A DNA stretch of 64,000 bases. It comes from Candidatus Nitrosotenuis uzonensis. GTDB lineage: Archaea > Thermoproteota > Nitrososphaeria > Nitrososphaerales > Nitrosopumilaceae. Positions 50,341 to 59,704 of this stretch are shown here, piece by piece. The stretch lies in contig NZ_CBTY010000008.1 of the NCBI RefSeq assembly GCF_000723185.1, positions 1-64,000 on the forward strand, given 5' to 3'. Under the pieces are notes generated by a model that saw nothing but the letters and a program-made list of their open reading frames with translations, was not told where the DNA came from and made no database searches. Both the position numbers and the translations under genes were made by a program. How positions within the stretch are numbered: position 1 is the stretch's first letter; each line of letters starts with the position of its first letter.

Positions 50341-52692
50341 ATGGCAGCTGAAAACTCTACCGGACTTGCAAGGACGCTGGGACTGCTAGATGTTGTGATG
50401 GTCGGTGTTGCGGCAATGATCGGCGGCGCAATATTTGTGCTGGTCGGACCAGGAATGGCAGAGGCCGGACCTGCACTCATGATAGCATTCCTTCTAAACG
50501 GCGTGATAACGATGTTTACCGCACTTACATATGCAGAGCTAAGCTCGGCTCTGCCTGATACGGGAGGAGGATATAGGTGGGTAAGGGAGGGACTTCCAAG
50601 ACCCAATGCATTTCTGAGTGGTTGGATGTCGTGGTTTGCGCACACGATCGCAGGGAGCCTGTATGCGGTAGCGTTTGCCTCGTTCTTTGTCCATCTTATC
50701 TCGCAGATGGGATTGGTCGAGTCATCTGCACTGCTTGAGAAGGGCTTTGCCGCGCTTGCAATCATGGCATTCACAATCATAAATGTGAAAGGGACATCAC
50801 CTACAAGCAAAGTAGGTAATGCAATTACAATAACACAAATCTCGATAATCGGCCTGTTAATTGCCGCTGCTGTATTTGCTATGGCCTTTACAAACAACTC
50901 GTGGCCGCAGAACTTTGAGGATTTTTTCCCACATGGAGTGTCTGGCTTGGTAATTGCCATGGGGCTGACATTCATAGCATTTGAAGGATATGAGGTGATA
51001 GCTCAGACTGGTAACGAGCTGAGAAACCCAAAAAAGAACATTCCGCGTGCAATACTCATCTCGCTCTGCGCTGTTGTTGCAATCTATATTCTCTTTACAT
51101 TCGTGTTCATTGCTGGGCTTTCATCATCTGAACTTGGGGAGCCGTCATGGTCCTATATTGGAGGCTTTGGCGAGCTTGGGATAATCGAGGCCTCGCGTCA
51201 TCTTCTTCCATTCGGAGCACTCATAGTACTTGTAGGTGCATTTGTCTCAACACTTGCAGCATTGAATGCGACTACGTACTCATCAAGCCGCGTCTCGTAT
51301 GCAATGGGCTCGCAGTACAATCTGCCTCAACCCTTCGGCAAAATCCACCCCAAGTACAAGACACCGGTAGTCTCAACAATCGCATCGGGGGCAATAATGC
51401 TGGTGCTAGCACTTGCACTTGATCTTACAGAAATTGCGTTTGCAGCAAGCGTGATGTTCCTATTCCTGTTTGCACAGGTAAACTATGCTGCAATAAGCAT
51501 AAGACGTCTGTACGAGAAAAAGCTGGAATACACATTCAAGACGCCATTTTTTCCGCTCATTCCTACACTGGGAATTCTTTCGGCGGTGGGACTGTCTGTA
51601 TATCTTCTCTTTATGCATCCACAATCGTGGGCAATTGCAATAGTGTGGACTGTGGCAGGTTTTATCATTTACAAGACATACACATCAAAAAAAGAAATCG
51701 AACACTATGCCCCGCTGATTTACAATCAGGGTCCGGAAGAAAGAAGGGAATACCGCATACTGATTATCTACCACCCAAAATACATCATGCATTACTTTAA
51801 AATCGCAAATGCCATAGCAAGCGAAAAGGAGGGTGAGATCTCAGTCCTCTCTGTTGTCCACATTCCAGTCCACCTGCCACTTTCCCTCTCATCAAAGGTA
51901 GGAGAATCTGCAATTGCAGTATTTGACAAGCTCAAAAAATCAATACCAAATCCGATCAGACACAGATATCTTGTGAGGATGTCACACGACGTAACGGATG
52001 CGATTCTGGCTACCGTGGAAGAACAGGGAATAAACTTGGTAATAATGGATTTTTCCGACTTGCGAAGCAACCGTAAGCTCCTCTCGCTTTCAACTTGTGA
52101 TTTTGTGGGCATGAAGATAGGCAAAAACATAGACGTAGATTTTCAGAACATCGTTGTATCATATGATAAGGGGAGGCATTCCAATTTGGGACTGAGGATT
52201 GCAAACTCTATCTCAAAATCATTTGGAAGCAAGATCCGAGTTGTGCGCGGCGTGGTCGAATCACCTGAGGATGAGCTTGAGGTAATGAATGCCATAAACG
52301 AAATGATGTTTGATTTGGAAATGAAGAATGTCCAGTTTGAGAAAGTATATCCAAAGACCAAGAATGTGGCGCCTAGCCTGCTTGAAGTATTTGACAAGGT
52401 CGAATCTGAGATAATAATACTCGGTGCAGGAAACCAAGCCGATTCAGCTTTCTCGCCAAAGACGCTTGAGGTGCTAAGCAGGACGAAAAAATCGGTCATG
52501 GTAATACGTGATCATAGGTTCTCCGAATTTCATGCAAGGACGATCTGGAAGATAATATCGTCAAGGCTGAGGGAGAACAGATATCTTTACAGAATTTATG
52601 TTGATGTGGTTCATCTTGGATATTCGCTTAAGGCACGGCGCGCAAGAGGCAGATACGATGAGGACTATTTTGACTCTAAGATAAAACAGTGA
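50341..52692 (+). CDS. APC-family amino acid permease with C-terminal USP-like domains
   Basis: A 783-aa protein. The first 460 residues are a twelve-helix APC permease, starting with the core GVAAMIGGAIFVLVGPGMAEAG (quoted only in part here: AAMIGGAIFVLVGPG) and with LSSALPDTGGGYRWVREG. The last 300 residues look like two universal-stress-protein folds (VVHIPVHLPLSLSS, NLVIMDFSDLR, VIRDHRF). Such permease-USP fusions are known in archaea, and the USP part may sense nucleotides. TATA-like GATTTATTC is about 30 bp before ATG 50341. RNase P RNA starts 24 bp downstream. Confidence 0.92.
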   Translation: MAAENSTGLARTLGLLDVVMVGVAAMIGGAIFVLVGPGMAEAGPALMIAFLLNGVITMFTALTYAELSSALPDTGGGYRWVREGLPRPNAFLSGWMSWFAHTIAGSLYAVAFASFFVHLISQMGLVESSALLEKGFAALAIMAFTIINVKGTSPTSKVGNAITITQISIIGLLIAAAVFAMAFTNNSWPQNFEDFFPHGVSGLVIAMGLTFIAFEGYEVIAQTGNELRNPKKNIPRAILISLCAVVAIYILFTFVFIAGLSSSELGEPSWSYIGGFGELGIIEASRHLLPFGALIVLVGAFVSTLAALNATTYSSSRVSYAMGSQYNLPQPFGKIHPKYKTPVVSTIASGAIMLVLALALDLTEIAFAASVMFLFLFAQVNYAAISIRRLYEKKLEYTFKTPFFPLIPTLGILSAVGLSVYLLFMHPQSWAIAIVWTVAGFIIYKTYTSKKEIEHYAPLIYNQGPEERREYRILIIYHPKYIMHYFKIANAIASEKEGEISVLSVVHIPVHLPLSLSSKVGESAIAVFDKLKKSIPNPIRHRYLVRMSHDVTDAILATVEEQGINLVIMDFSDLRSNRKLLSLSTCDFVGMKIGKNIDVDFQNIVVSYDKGRHSNLGLRIANSISKSFGSKIRVVRGVVESPEDELEVMNAINEMMFDLEMKNVQFEKVYPKTKNVAPSLLEVFDKVESEIIILGAGNQADSAFSPKTLEVLSRTKKSVMVIRDHRFSEFHARTIWKIISSRLRENRYLYRIYVDVVHLGYSLKARRARGRYDEDYFDSKIKQ

Positions 52693-52716
52693 TATACGAC
52701 TGATGCGTACTGCATA

Positions 52717-52995
52717 TGCGAGCTGGCGGATGAGCGCTGCGAAAGCAGAGGAAACTCCTCCCTCAATGCAGGAGCACGTTGTGGAGACACAAACTCAGAG
52801 ATGATTGGCAACAGAACAGAAAAAATCCGAACTGGAGTACGATGATGGAACACCTGAGGTTTCCGGCAGGACGGAATGCAATGTCTGACCCGTGCAGAGC
52901 AAAGCCAAACAGAACGTATGACCTGCACAAAGTTCAGGTAGGCTGCAAAGCGAAATGCTCATCTAAAACAGAAGGAGGGTTACGGCCAGCACGCA
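52717..52995 (+). ncRNA. rnpB: RNase P RNA
   Basis: The ends TGCGAGCTGGC (52717-52727) and GCCAGCACGCA (52985-52995) pair as stem P1 with one mismatch. Near the 5' end GCAGAGGAAACTCCTCC carries conserved region I, and near the 3' end AACAGAAGGAGGGTTACGG is conserved region V. The size (about 279 nt) suits archaeal type A. TATA-like GATATAC at about 52691-52697 and a T-run at 52997 mark promoter and terminator. An ORF over this region is not real. Confidence 0.88.
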
Positions 52996-53001
52996 GTTTT
53001 T

Positions 53002-53727
53002 CTAAGATCCTATTCTGACGTTTATCTTGGACGTCTCAGTGGTTCTTGATGGACCTGTTGAATCCTTGAACTTTAGCTCAGCCGTTGATCCCATCTTTAA
53101 TGTCTTGCCGTCAATCTGTTTTGGCATTTTGAGGGTGGCCACAAACAGGTTGGTGTTATCGCCAGTCTCCCTCAGAGATGTCGGCCTCGGATCGAAAGCC
53201 TTGTTTGCAAGCGTGGTCTTGACACCGTTGCTTCCCTTGAACTCTATTAGGCTCAGGGAAATGTTATCGGCGTTTCTTGAGTCAAGATTGTAGTTGGGGC
53301 TGTAGATTTTTACCTGGAAGGATTGGCCTGGCCTTATTTTGGTGGAAGATATGCTGAACTTGCTTTCTGTCTTTGCAACGGATGTGGAGCGTGATGCTGT
53401 ATTGGGGTAGCCAGACGAGTCCGATTCGTCATTGTATTTTATTATTAATGTGTCACCTTGCTGCACTGTCCTGCCGTTGATTGTTTCAGGTATGCTCACT
53501 CTGCCGACGAACACGCCAGAATTGACTCCTGTTTCCACTATCTTTGATGGTCCTGGTATGGGGGTGCCAGCAAGGGTGATTGTGAGAAGACCTGCAGTTG
53601 ATATCTCATCAATTCCTCGATGACTAGTATTCAGATCATCATCATGCACGTAAAACGACACGGTGCCACCTGGAATTACGCTTCCAGACATTATTACTGC
53701 CAAAAACACTCCGATTAATGGTATCAT
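53002..53727 (-). CDS. Secreted beta-rich protein with two repeats
   Basis: A 241-aa exported protein with signal peptide IPLIGVFLAVIMSGSVIPGG. Two related modules follow: ETGVNSGVFVGRVSIPETIN with GRTVQQGDTLIIKYND, and ETGDNTNLFVATLKMPKQID with GKTLKMGSTAELKFKD. It has no membrane anchor at the end. It overlaps the cofC stop by 4 bp, so it is translated after cofC, a surprising partner for F420 synthesis. It is convergent with RNase P RNA, 6 bp apart. Confidence 0.75.
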   Translation of the reverse strand: MIPLIGVFLAVIMSGSVIPGGTVSFYVHDDDLNTSHRGIDEISTAGLLTITLAGTPIPGPSKIVETGVNSGVFVGRVSIPETINGRTVQQGDTLIIKYNDESDSSGYPNTASRSTSVAKTESKFSISSTKIRPGQSFQVKIYSPNYNLDSRNADNISLSLIEFKGSNGVKTTLANKAFDPRPTSLRETGDNTNLFVATLKMPKQIDGKTLKMGSTAELKFKDSTGPSRTTETSKINVRIGS

Positions 53728-54362
53728 CTTCTCTCCAGTATGTTTTGCAGCTTTATTGCAAGTTCTTGTTTTTCAATGTTACTCATGATAAATTCAACAT
53801 CTGACTTGTCATCTACATCCCACATTATCCTGTTGATAAGAGCAAACGATGTTCTGACATTGCGCGACTTGCCGGTGGTAAGGTGTATTTTGTAGCTGTC
53901 CTCATCGTAATGGGTCTCTACCACATTTAGTGGTGTTCTTAGGAGAGCATTGGTTCCATCAAATTTTCTTGACGGAACCACAATCATCGAGTTGTCCCAC
54001 TTTTGAAAGGAGAGTAGTGTTTGAATGTCGTGAGGGCGTACAAGCGGTATGTCTTGCGGAAAAACCACCGACGAGTCAAACCCAATCTCAAGAAGAAATT
54101 TTTCTGCAAGAGCGACAGCCTCGTTCACACCATTCTCGGATTGATCAAAAATCTCTTTGACGCCATACTTTCTTGCAAGCTTGAATGCGTCCTCGTCTCT
54201 TGATACGACGATGATCTTTTGTATCGACGGTGTCTGTGAGATTGCCGAGAGGACCTCGTCTAACATTAGCTTGCAAAGTTCCGCAGTTTTTTCCTGCGGA
54301 AGGCCAAGTCTACTCTTTGCCCTTGAAAATGTTTTTACGGGAATAATTGCAGCTATTTGCAA
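53724..54362 (-). CDS. cofC: 2-phospho-L-lactate guanylyltransferase (CofC)
   Basis: A 212-aa nucleotidyltransferase that makes the activated lactyl-2-diphospho-5'-guanosine (or PEP analogue) for F420. The GT-A start AAIIPVKTFSRAKSRLG (about 3-19), then VVSRDEDAF and FPQDIPLVRPHDI, are typical. Its start follows the cofD stop by 1 bp. It is followed by the secreted protein, in a three-gene minus-strand operon. The step precedes CofD. Confidence 0.9.
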   Translation of the reverse strand: MQIAAIIPVKTFSRAKSRLGLPQEKTAELCKLMLDEVLSAISQTPSIQKIIVVSRDEDAFKLARKYGVKEIFDQSENGVNEAVALAEKFLLEIGFDSSVVFPQDIPLVRPHDIQTLLSFQKWDNSMIVVPSRKFDGTNALLRTPLNVVETHYDEDSYKIHLTTGKSRNVRTSFALINRIMWDVDDKSDVEFIMSNIEKQELAIKLQNILERR

Positions 54363-54363
54363 T

Positions 54364-55284
54364 CTATACGCGCACGTTCTTTAGTACAAATGATGCCAAG
54401 GCGTCCTCTGTGAGCTTGTTGGTCATCTTGATATTGGTATCGTATACTTTCATGTCTAGATTCTGAATCTTTTTTGTGATCAGCCTGTCCTTGGAATCTA
54501 TGACAATGCTTCCGCAGACATCAGAATACATCTGGGCTATGCCGTAGGGTGAGACCTCTATGCCAGCTGCTGCCATATATTCTGCGGCCGGACCTGAAAA
54601 CGCTTTGTTGCCTATCAGGGGGCTCACCGCAACTACGCGCTTTCTGTTCTTTGACAGTTCTTTTCTAATCCCTTTTATCTGAAGCATTGGGCCTATACTG
54701 GTCAACGGGTTGCCTGGAGCAATTATTATCAATTCTGAATCATGTATTGCGTTTACTGCCTCTGGGTTGGGCCTTGCCTTGTCTGCGCCTATATACTGAA
54801 TTCCTTCAACCTTGTCTTTTCCCTTGTACTTTACCCAATATTCTTGCAGGTGCATCTCCCCCTTGTTTGTGTTTATTCTGGTCTCGATGGTATTGTCTGT
54901 GACTGGCATGACCTTTGCCTCCACCGCAAACTTTTCACACATCCATTTTGTAATGTCTGCAAGATTTTTGCCATTCTTTAGCATGTTAGTTCTAATGAGA
55001 TGTGTTGCCGCATCCCTGTCGCCTATTCTAAACCATGTCTCTTCTCCGAATATCTCCATTTGTCTTAAAAATCCAAAAGTATCCTTCCTTATGCCCCAGC
55101 CTTTTTCATAATCCAATATGTCTGCCAAGCCGTAGATTATGGTGTCTATGTCGGGACACACATACAGTCCGTAAAGCCAATAGTTGTCGCCCACATTGCA
55201 GACTACGTTAACGTCCCGTGTCTGGGATATTAGTCCTCGTACAAACTTTACAGAGCCAGTGCCTCCAGCAAGAATTGTTATCAT
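54364..55284 (-). CDS. cofD: FO 2-phospho-L-lactate transferase (CofD)
   Basis: A 306-aa enzyme that transfers the phospholactyl group to FO, giving F420-0. Its N-terminal Gly-rich loop is ILAGGTGSVKFVRGLI (about 4-19), followed by VCNVGDNYWLYGLYVCPDID and later APGNPLTSIGPMLQI and VSPLIGNKAFSGPA. Order and length are canonical. ATG 55284 starts the cofD-cofC operon. CofG and CofH, which make FO, are at 35359-37778, so the pathway is split in two clusters. Confidence 0.95.
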   Translation of the reverse strand: MITILAGGTGSVKFVRGLISQTRDVNVVCNVGDNYWLYGLYVCPDIDTIIYGLADILDYEKGWGIRKDTFGFLRQMEIFGEETWFRIGDRDAATHLIRTNMLKNGKNLADITKWMCEKFAVEAKVMPVTDNTIETRINTNKGEMHLQEYWVKYKGKDKVEGIQYIGADKARPNPEAVNAIHDSELIIIAPGNPLTSIGPMLQIKGIRKELSKNRKRVVAVSPLIGNKAFSGPAAEYMAAAGIEVSPYGIAQMYSDVCGSIVIDSKDRLITKKIQNLDMKVYDTNIKMTNKLTEDALASFVLKNVRV

Positions 55285-55467
55285 CTACTCTAAAACCTCT
55301 TTTTGTAAGAGTCGGCGGATCCATATTACCCTTTCAATATCGAATGTTTTCCAATGTTTTTTCACGAAAAATAAAATCATAACACGGAACTGTGTTTTTT
55401 GAAAAATTTTTTAGCGATTTTCATAATTCAGGGAAGATTTATTACTGCGACGATTGGCAGTCTGTGC

Positions 55468-56772
55468 GTGAAAAAGGGCGCCGCACTCTTTACTGTTACA
55501 GTTAGTCTTTTAGTTATGAGTGTAGTTTCTCCGGCGTATGCAGCCCAGCTCAACTGGGACGCAAAAACATTCGAGACTGCACAGATACCAAAATTCACAT
55601 TCCAGAGAACGGTTTTCATAGAATACAAACAGGGTGGAGCAATAGCAGACGCGCTGAGGGGCCAAGAGTACTCAGTTACAGTCGTTGCAGATTCGAACAC
55701 ACCTGGAATTCAGAAACTACTGGATGAGCTTAACTTGAGCCTATCGAGGGCACAGAGCTCAACACACATCACCGATATCAAAATAGAATACAGAGCTTCG
55801 CTTTATGGACGAGGCGATAATGCGTCTGTTGACTATAGAATTATACTTACGCCTACAATAGAGGGATTTTTAATCCGTGAATACTCACAAGGAACGCCTG
55901 CACTATTTGATGTGGCATGGAGGGGAATCCAGACCAATGCACCAATCACACTTACAACCCAAGAACATGGAGAAATTGAGATAAACCAGCCGTTATCATT
56001 CTTTAAAAAGTATTATCCAACAGTTGCAGCACAGATAGCCGGTACGGAAGGTGAATCCGTCCTTGCTATGGGACTCATAGATGCATCAGGGATAGGCAAC
56101 CAGCCGCTAACAAACTGGCACTTTTTGTTTGATCCTACAGGAATTGCTGCAGAGACTAGCAAATTTGGATTTTCGGGAGCCAAAGTTGTAGTATCATCGT
56201 TTACAATGGGTGAGAGCAGTTTCAGAGAGGGACAGGTAAGAGAAAAAGAAGTCCACGCATCGTTTACAAAGGATGCACCCTACAGTGTAAGGACTGTCCA
56301 GTCTGGGGACTCTGCGAACATCTTCCTTGCAGGCTATGCATCTCCTGATAGATTACAAGATCACGAGGTGGTAGGAGTCTCTGCAACCGCACCGACATCT
56401 GCTGCCCAAACATCGACTGGCTCATTCCCAGTATTCATCATATATGGCATGGCCGGAATGGCAGCTGCAGGAGCAGGCGGATTCTTCTTCTGGAGCAACA
56501 AAAAGGCAAAACGCGAATCAGAGTACATCCAGACAGGAATTGATCCAAAATATCTCCGAGGTGTTGATACAAGTGAAGCATCTGGTGGATACAAGACCAA
56601 CAGAGGAGAGGCAGAACTTGCAACAGACGACCAGAGCTACAAGCAACATCAGAGCGTCTATGATCAACAATCCCCACGCGGCTCACTGCCAAAAGACACA
56701 GAGGCCAAAAGAGATGAGCCAAAGTCAGATTCTACACGCGGCTCAATGCCAAAAGGCTGGAAGCCATCCTAA
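55468..56772 (+). CDS. Type I membrane protein with RGSMPKGW-type cytoplasmic tail
   Basis: A 434-aa protein. GTG 55468 is chosen because it gives a clean signal peptide (KKGAALFTVTVSLLVMSVVS, cleaved near PAYA-A) and lies 28 bp after the TATA-like GATTTATTA at 55436-55444; a TTG 69 bp upstream adds no similarity. The outer domain (about 25-315) is beta-rich and unrecognised. A membrane helix follows at about 327-350 (FPVFIIYGMAGMAAAGAGGF). The tail is hydrophilic and ends with RGSLPKD and RGSMPKGWKPS, as in the protein at position 1-261. Confidence 0.8.
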   Translation: MKKGAALFTVTVSLLVMSVVSPAYAAQLNWDAKTFETAQIPKFTFQRTVFIEYKQGGAIADALRGQEYSVTVVADSNTPGIQKLLDELNLSLSRAQSSTHITDIKIEYRASLYGRGDNASVDYRIILTPTIEGFLIREYSQGTPALFDVAWRGIQTNAPITLTTQEHGEIEINQPLSFFKKYYPTVAAQIAGTEGESVLAMGLIDASGIGNQPLTNWHFLFDPTGIAAETSKFGFSGAKVVVSSFTMGESSFREGQVREKEVHASFTKDAPYSVRTVQSGDSANIFLAGYASPDRLQDHEVVGVSATAPTSAAQTSTGSFPVFIIYGMAGMAAAGAGGFFFWSNKKAKRESEYIQTGIDPKYLRGVDTSEASGGYKTNRGEAELATDDQSYKQHQSVYDQQSPRGSLPKDTEAKRDEPKSDSTRGSMPKGWKPS

Positions 56773-56871
56773 ATACCGATTTTTCAGGTACGATTCTGAG
56801 ATTTTCATCGATAAACTTATCTATAATTAGAAATTAGAATCTGAAAATCACAGAAAACAGGCTAGAAAAAA

Positions 56872-57780
56872 ATGGTAAAAAATGTAGATAAAACATCCCG
56901 TTGCCCACGCTGTGGTAAAGGGTCTCTGGTAACTGACAATGACACTGGGGAAAATTTCTGCGCCAAGTGTGGCTTTGTGATAAATCAGGAAAGCATCGAA
57001 TCGGGGCCTGAATGGCGCTCATTCTCAAAAGATGACGAAGGAAAAAGCAGGGCAGGAGTTCCAACATCGCTTGCAATGCACGATATGGGGCTTGCTACCA
57101 TAATAGGCCAGGCAGACAAGGACGCTGCAGGCAAACCACTGTCATCGTCAATGAAGAACACAATAGAGAGACTCAGAACGTGGGATTCTAGGAGTCAGGT
57201 ACACGAGCCGGCTGACAGAAATTTCAGGCAGGCATTCTCAGAGCTTAGCAGACTGAAGGACAAGCTGGCGCTTGGAGATGCTGTGATCGAAAAGGCAGCA
57301 TACATTTACCGAAAGGCAATCGAAAAAGGGCTGGTGCGCGGCCGCTCAATTTCTGCTCTCATTGCGTCGGCATTGTATGCCGCATGCAGGGACACAGAAA
57401 CACCAAGAACACTGAAGGATATCGGTGTTGCAAGCAACATAAAAAGAAAGGACATTGCAAGATGTTACAGATTGCTGCTCAAAGAACTCAGTTTGAAGAT
57501 GCCCGTAGTGGATCCGATAAAATGCGTTTCAAGGATTGCAAGCAAGGCTGAACTATCGGAGAAGACAAAGCGTGAAGCCGCAAGGATTCTCAGGAACGCA
57601 GAAGAAAACAAGATATCTGCTGGAAAAGATCCGATGGGTCTTGCCGCGGCCGCATTGTATGTCGCATGTGTCTCAAACGGAGAAAACAAAACGCAGCGAG
57701 ATGTTGCCGAGGCCGCAGGCGTCACAGAAGTGACCATCAGGAACCGCTACAAAGGACTGAAGATGGCGTTAAACATTTAG
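56872..57780 (+). CDS. tfb: Transcription initiation factor B (TFB)
   Basis: A 302-aa TFIIB homologue that bridges TBP and RNA polymerase. The zinc ribbon is CPRCGKGSLV...CAKCGFVI (about 10-34), then the B-finger region (GPEWRSFSKDD) and two cyclin repeats (about 105-300; ISALIASALYAACRDTETP and GLAAAALYVACVSNGEN). It overlaps the convergent CPBP gene by 12 bp. Thaumarchaea often have several TFBs, so this may be one of a set. Confidence 0.97.
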   Translation: MVKNVDKTSRCPRCGKGSLVTDNDTGENFCAKCGFVINQESIESGPEWRSFSKDDEGKSRAGVPTSLAMHDMGLATIIGQADKDAAGKPLSSSMKNTIERLRTWDSRSQVHEPADRNFRQAFSELSRLKDKLALGDAVIEKAAYIYRKAIEKGLVRGRSISALIASALYAACRDTETPRTLKDIGVASNIKRKDIARCYRLLLKELSLKMPVVDPIKCVSRIASKAELSEKTKREAARILRNAEENKISAGKDPMGLAAAALYVACVSNGENKTQRDVAEAAGVTEVTIRNRYKGLKMALNI

Positions 57781-58740
57781 TGCTTTTCTGCGACCAAGCC
57801 AAATCATCGCAAGCGAGAGTACTCCTGTTACCACAAGAAGAATCTCTATTGTTTGAATGAGTGAGTGGGAGAATGCGTCCATTATCTTTACATCATTGAC
57901 GCTTGCAACAAGATATCCGTATGAGAAAACCATATAGTTTGTGGCCCAGTGTATAAGCAGGGCGGAGACGAAGCCATATCTTATGTACACCCAACCTATT
58001 ATGATGCCACTCATAGTGGCCTGTGCCATCTTGCCTGAGGTCCACCCCTGCTCACTCATTACGTGTGCAAGGCCGAACAGGGCGGCCGACGCTATGATTA
58101 CTATCAAAGCTTTTCTTACATCTGATATCGAAAGTACTGCCGATGGATTCCACAAAGATCTGAAAAAGTCCTTGGCTGATGCTCTTTTTGCGTACAGCAA
58201 AAAGACGGGAATGCCAACAAGTATGATTCTAAATCCTATCTCTTCTATTATTGGCGCAAATGTCACTGAGAGAAGCTGTACAAGATCATTTCCAAACGGT
58301 GGAGGCGTGATGTTTACTCCAAAGCTACGTTGTACTACATCTATTGCAGCCGATAGTATGATTATAACTGAGAACCATTTTATCGTGTGGACAAGATAGT
58401 TGCCATCCTGGTGCTCTGCAGTGCCTGACATTATTGGGGAGAGGACGCGCATAAAATTTCTGCTTGGCCCAAGGCTTGCAATCACGAAAATGACAAGAAA
58501 GAAAATCCATACTGCTATGAATACATCGCCAATTTGGATCTCCGAGGTCCACTGGAGGTCTAGTGCCTTGATAAACTCTATCTCATATAGTGGGTACTGG
58601 TAGTCTATACTGCCGCCAAGATTTGAATTAAAGAAAAGATATGCCCCTATGGGAAACGAGAAAATCATCAGGCCAAAAACTACCGATACTAGGGCAGAAT
58701 AAGGAATCGCAATGCCCTGAAATATCTTGTATGATTGCAA
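57769..58740 (-). CDS. CPBP-family intramembrane metalloprotease
   Basis: A 323-aa membrane protein with about eight helices. The three CPBP (CAAX protease/Abi) motifs are seen: PIIEEIGFRIIL (the paired Glu), FGLAHVMSEQGW (His) and HWATNYMVF (His/Asn). The family cleaves inside membranes and includes prenyl endopeptidases. Its end overlaps TFB, and the SUI1 gene starts 2 bp upstream on the same strand. Confidence 0.92.
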   Translation of the reverse strand: MQSYKIFQGIAIPYSALVSVVFGLMIFSFPIGAYLFFNSNLGGSIDYQYPLYEIEFIKALDLQWTSEIQIGDVFIAVWIFFLVIFVIASLGPSRNFMRVLSPIMSGTAEHQDGNYLVHTIKWFSVIIILSAAIDVVQRSFGVNITPPPFGNDLVQLLSVTFAPIIEEIGFRIILVGIPVFLLYAKRASAKDFFRSLWNPSAVLSISDVRKALIVIIASAALFGLAHVMSEQGWTSGKMAQATMSGIIIGWVYIRYGFVSALLIHWATNYMVFSYGYLVASVNDVKIMDAFSHSLIQTIEILLVVTGVLSLAMIWLGRRKALNV

Positions 58741-58742
58741 GC

Positions 58743-59051
58743 CTAATGAACTTCGATGCTTGATTCAGAATATCCTAGCTTGACCAATGTCTCTTTCATG
58801 GTCTCGCGGTGGTCGCCTTGCAGAAAGATATAATCATCCTTTGCAGTTCCACCGCAAGCATATTTTTTTTTCAACTCAGAGAGGGTACCGTGAATGTCAT
58901 TCAGCTTTGAATTGAGACCTTCAATCATGGTGCCTTTCTTTTTGAATCTCCTTTCTTCTAAACGAACAACAATCTTTGATGATTCTTTGTTAAGATCACC
59001 GCAGGCACACAAATCTTCAGGAAGACCACAAGTGTTGCAAATTACCGCCAT
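58743..59051 (-). CDS. Translation initiation factor aIF1 (SUI1)
   Basis: A 102-aa start-site selection factor. The conserved SUI1 core includes LEERRFKKKGTMIEGL and KKKYACGGTAKDD, followed by FLQGDHRETMKETLVKLGY. The N-terminus has CNTCGLPEDLCAC, a possible zinc site typical of archaeal versions. ATG 59051. It is divergent from the p27-like gene at 59153 and is cotranscribed with the CPBP gene. Confidence 0.95.
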   Translation of the reverse strand: MAVICNTCGLPEDLCACGDLNKESSKIVVRLEERRFKKKGTMIEGLNSKLNDIHGTLSELKKKYACGGTAKDDYIFLQGDHRETMKETLVKLGYSESSIEVH

Positions 59052-59152
59052 TGGTTACACTATGATCACCTCAAACGGTCTATTAAGCCTTATTGAGGAG
59101 ATGTCTTACACCGCAACAAACTTTTAACAATGCGGATCACAAATTAACCCAA

Positions 59153-59476
59153 ATGTCTGACGCATTAAGAAAAAAAGCAGTGGAGATGTTGCTAAAAGGA
59201 GCCACGCTTCTTGCAGAGCCGTGTCCATATTGCAGCGGAGTGCGGGTATTAAAGGACGGAAACGCACTATGTGTCAGCTGTGGAAGGGAACCTGACAAGG
59301 AAAAGATGGAACAGGCCAAGAAAAAGGACGACTCTGATCCGCTTCTGCAGACACTCCAGAAAAAACTTGACAAGCTTACAGAAGAGCTGGACGCAGAAAA
59401 AGACTATCAAAAACAACAGCAAATTCTCCAGTCAATTAATGCGCTTATTGAGACTATTCAGAAGATCAAAAAGTGA
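59153..59476 (+). CDS. Zinc-binding autoantigen p27-like (SSSCA1) protein
   Basis: A 107-aa protein with a zinc ribbon EPCPYCSGVRVL/ALCVSCGREPD (about 22-43) and a C-terminal coiled coil (LQTLQKKLDKLTEELDAEKD). This is the archaeal relative of the human autoantigen p27/SSSCA1; the role is unknown. ATG 59153 is chosen over an upstream in-frame start at 59093 because the ribbon is preceded by the usual helix (SDALRKKAVEMLLKGATLL). Sec61-beta is 48 bp downstream. Confidence 0.85.
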   Translation: MSDALRKKAVEMLLKGATLLAEPCPYCSGVRVLKDGNALCVSCGREPDKEKMEQAKKKDDSDPLLQTLQKKLDKLTEELDAEKDYQKQQQILQSINALIETIQKIKK

Positions 59477-59524
59477 CCTCAGTTGACAAAAAGTATTTAT
59501 TTTATCCCCCGGGCTTCTCATTAA

Positions 59525-59698
59525 ATGAGCAGTAGCGGCAAGAAAAAAGGAGCCCCACTTCCAGCATCAAGCGCTGGCCTGTTGCGCTTCTTTGAAGACG
59601 AAACAAAAGGCTACAGACTGGATCCAAGAATTGTAGTTTCAATTCCTGTCGGACTGATTGTAGTATCTTGGCTTTTAGACATCTTCCTGATAAAGTAG
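59525..59698 (+). CDS. Sec61-beta translocase subunit (SecG homologue)
   Basis: A 57-aa protein: SSSGKKKGAPLPASSAGLLR is followed by FFEDETKGYRLDPRIVV, then one membrane helix (SIPVGLIVVSWLLDIFLI). This is the small tail-anchored beta subunit of the SecYE channel. TATA-like TATTTATTTTAT at about 59498-59509 lies about 25 bp before ATG 59525, so it is likely leaderless. DUF2070 follows after 6 bp. Confidence 0.92.
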   Translation: MSSSGKKKGAPLPASSAGLLRFFEDETKGYRLDPRIVVSIPVGLIVVSWLLDIFLIK

Positions 59699-59704
59699 AG
59701 TCAA

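Noticed and set aside
52779-53018. A plus-strand 79-aa coding region
   Set aside because: It lies inside the RNase P RNA, has no recognisable protein features, and the RNA structure explains the sequence.
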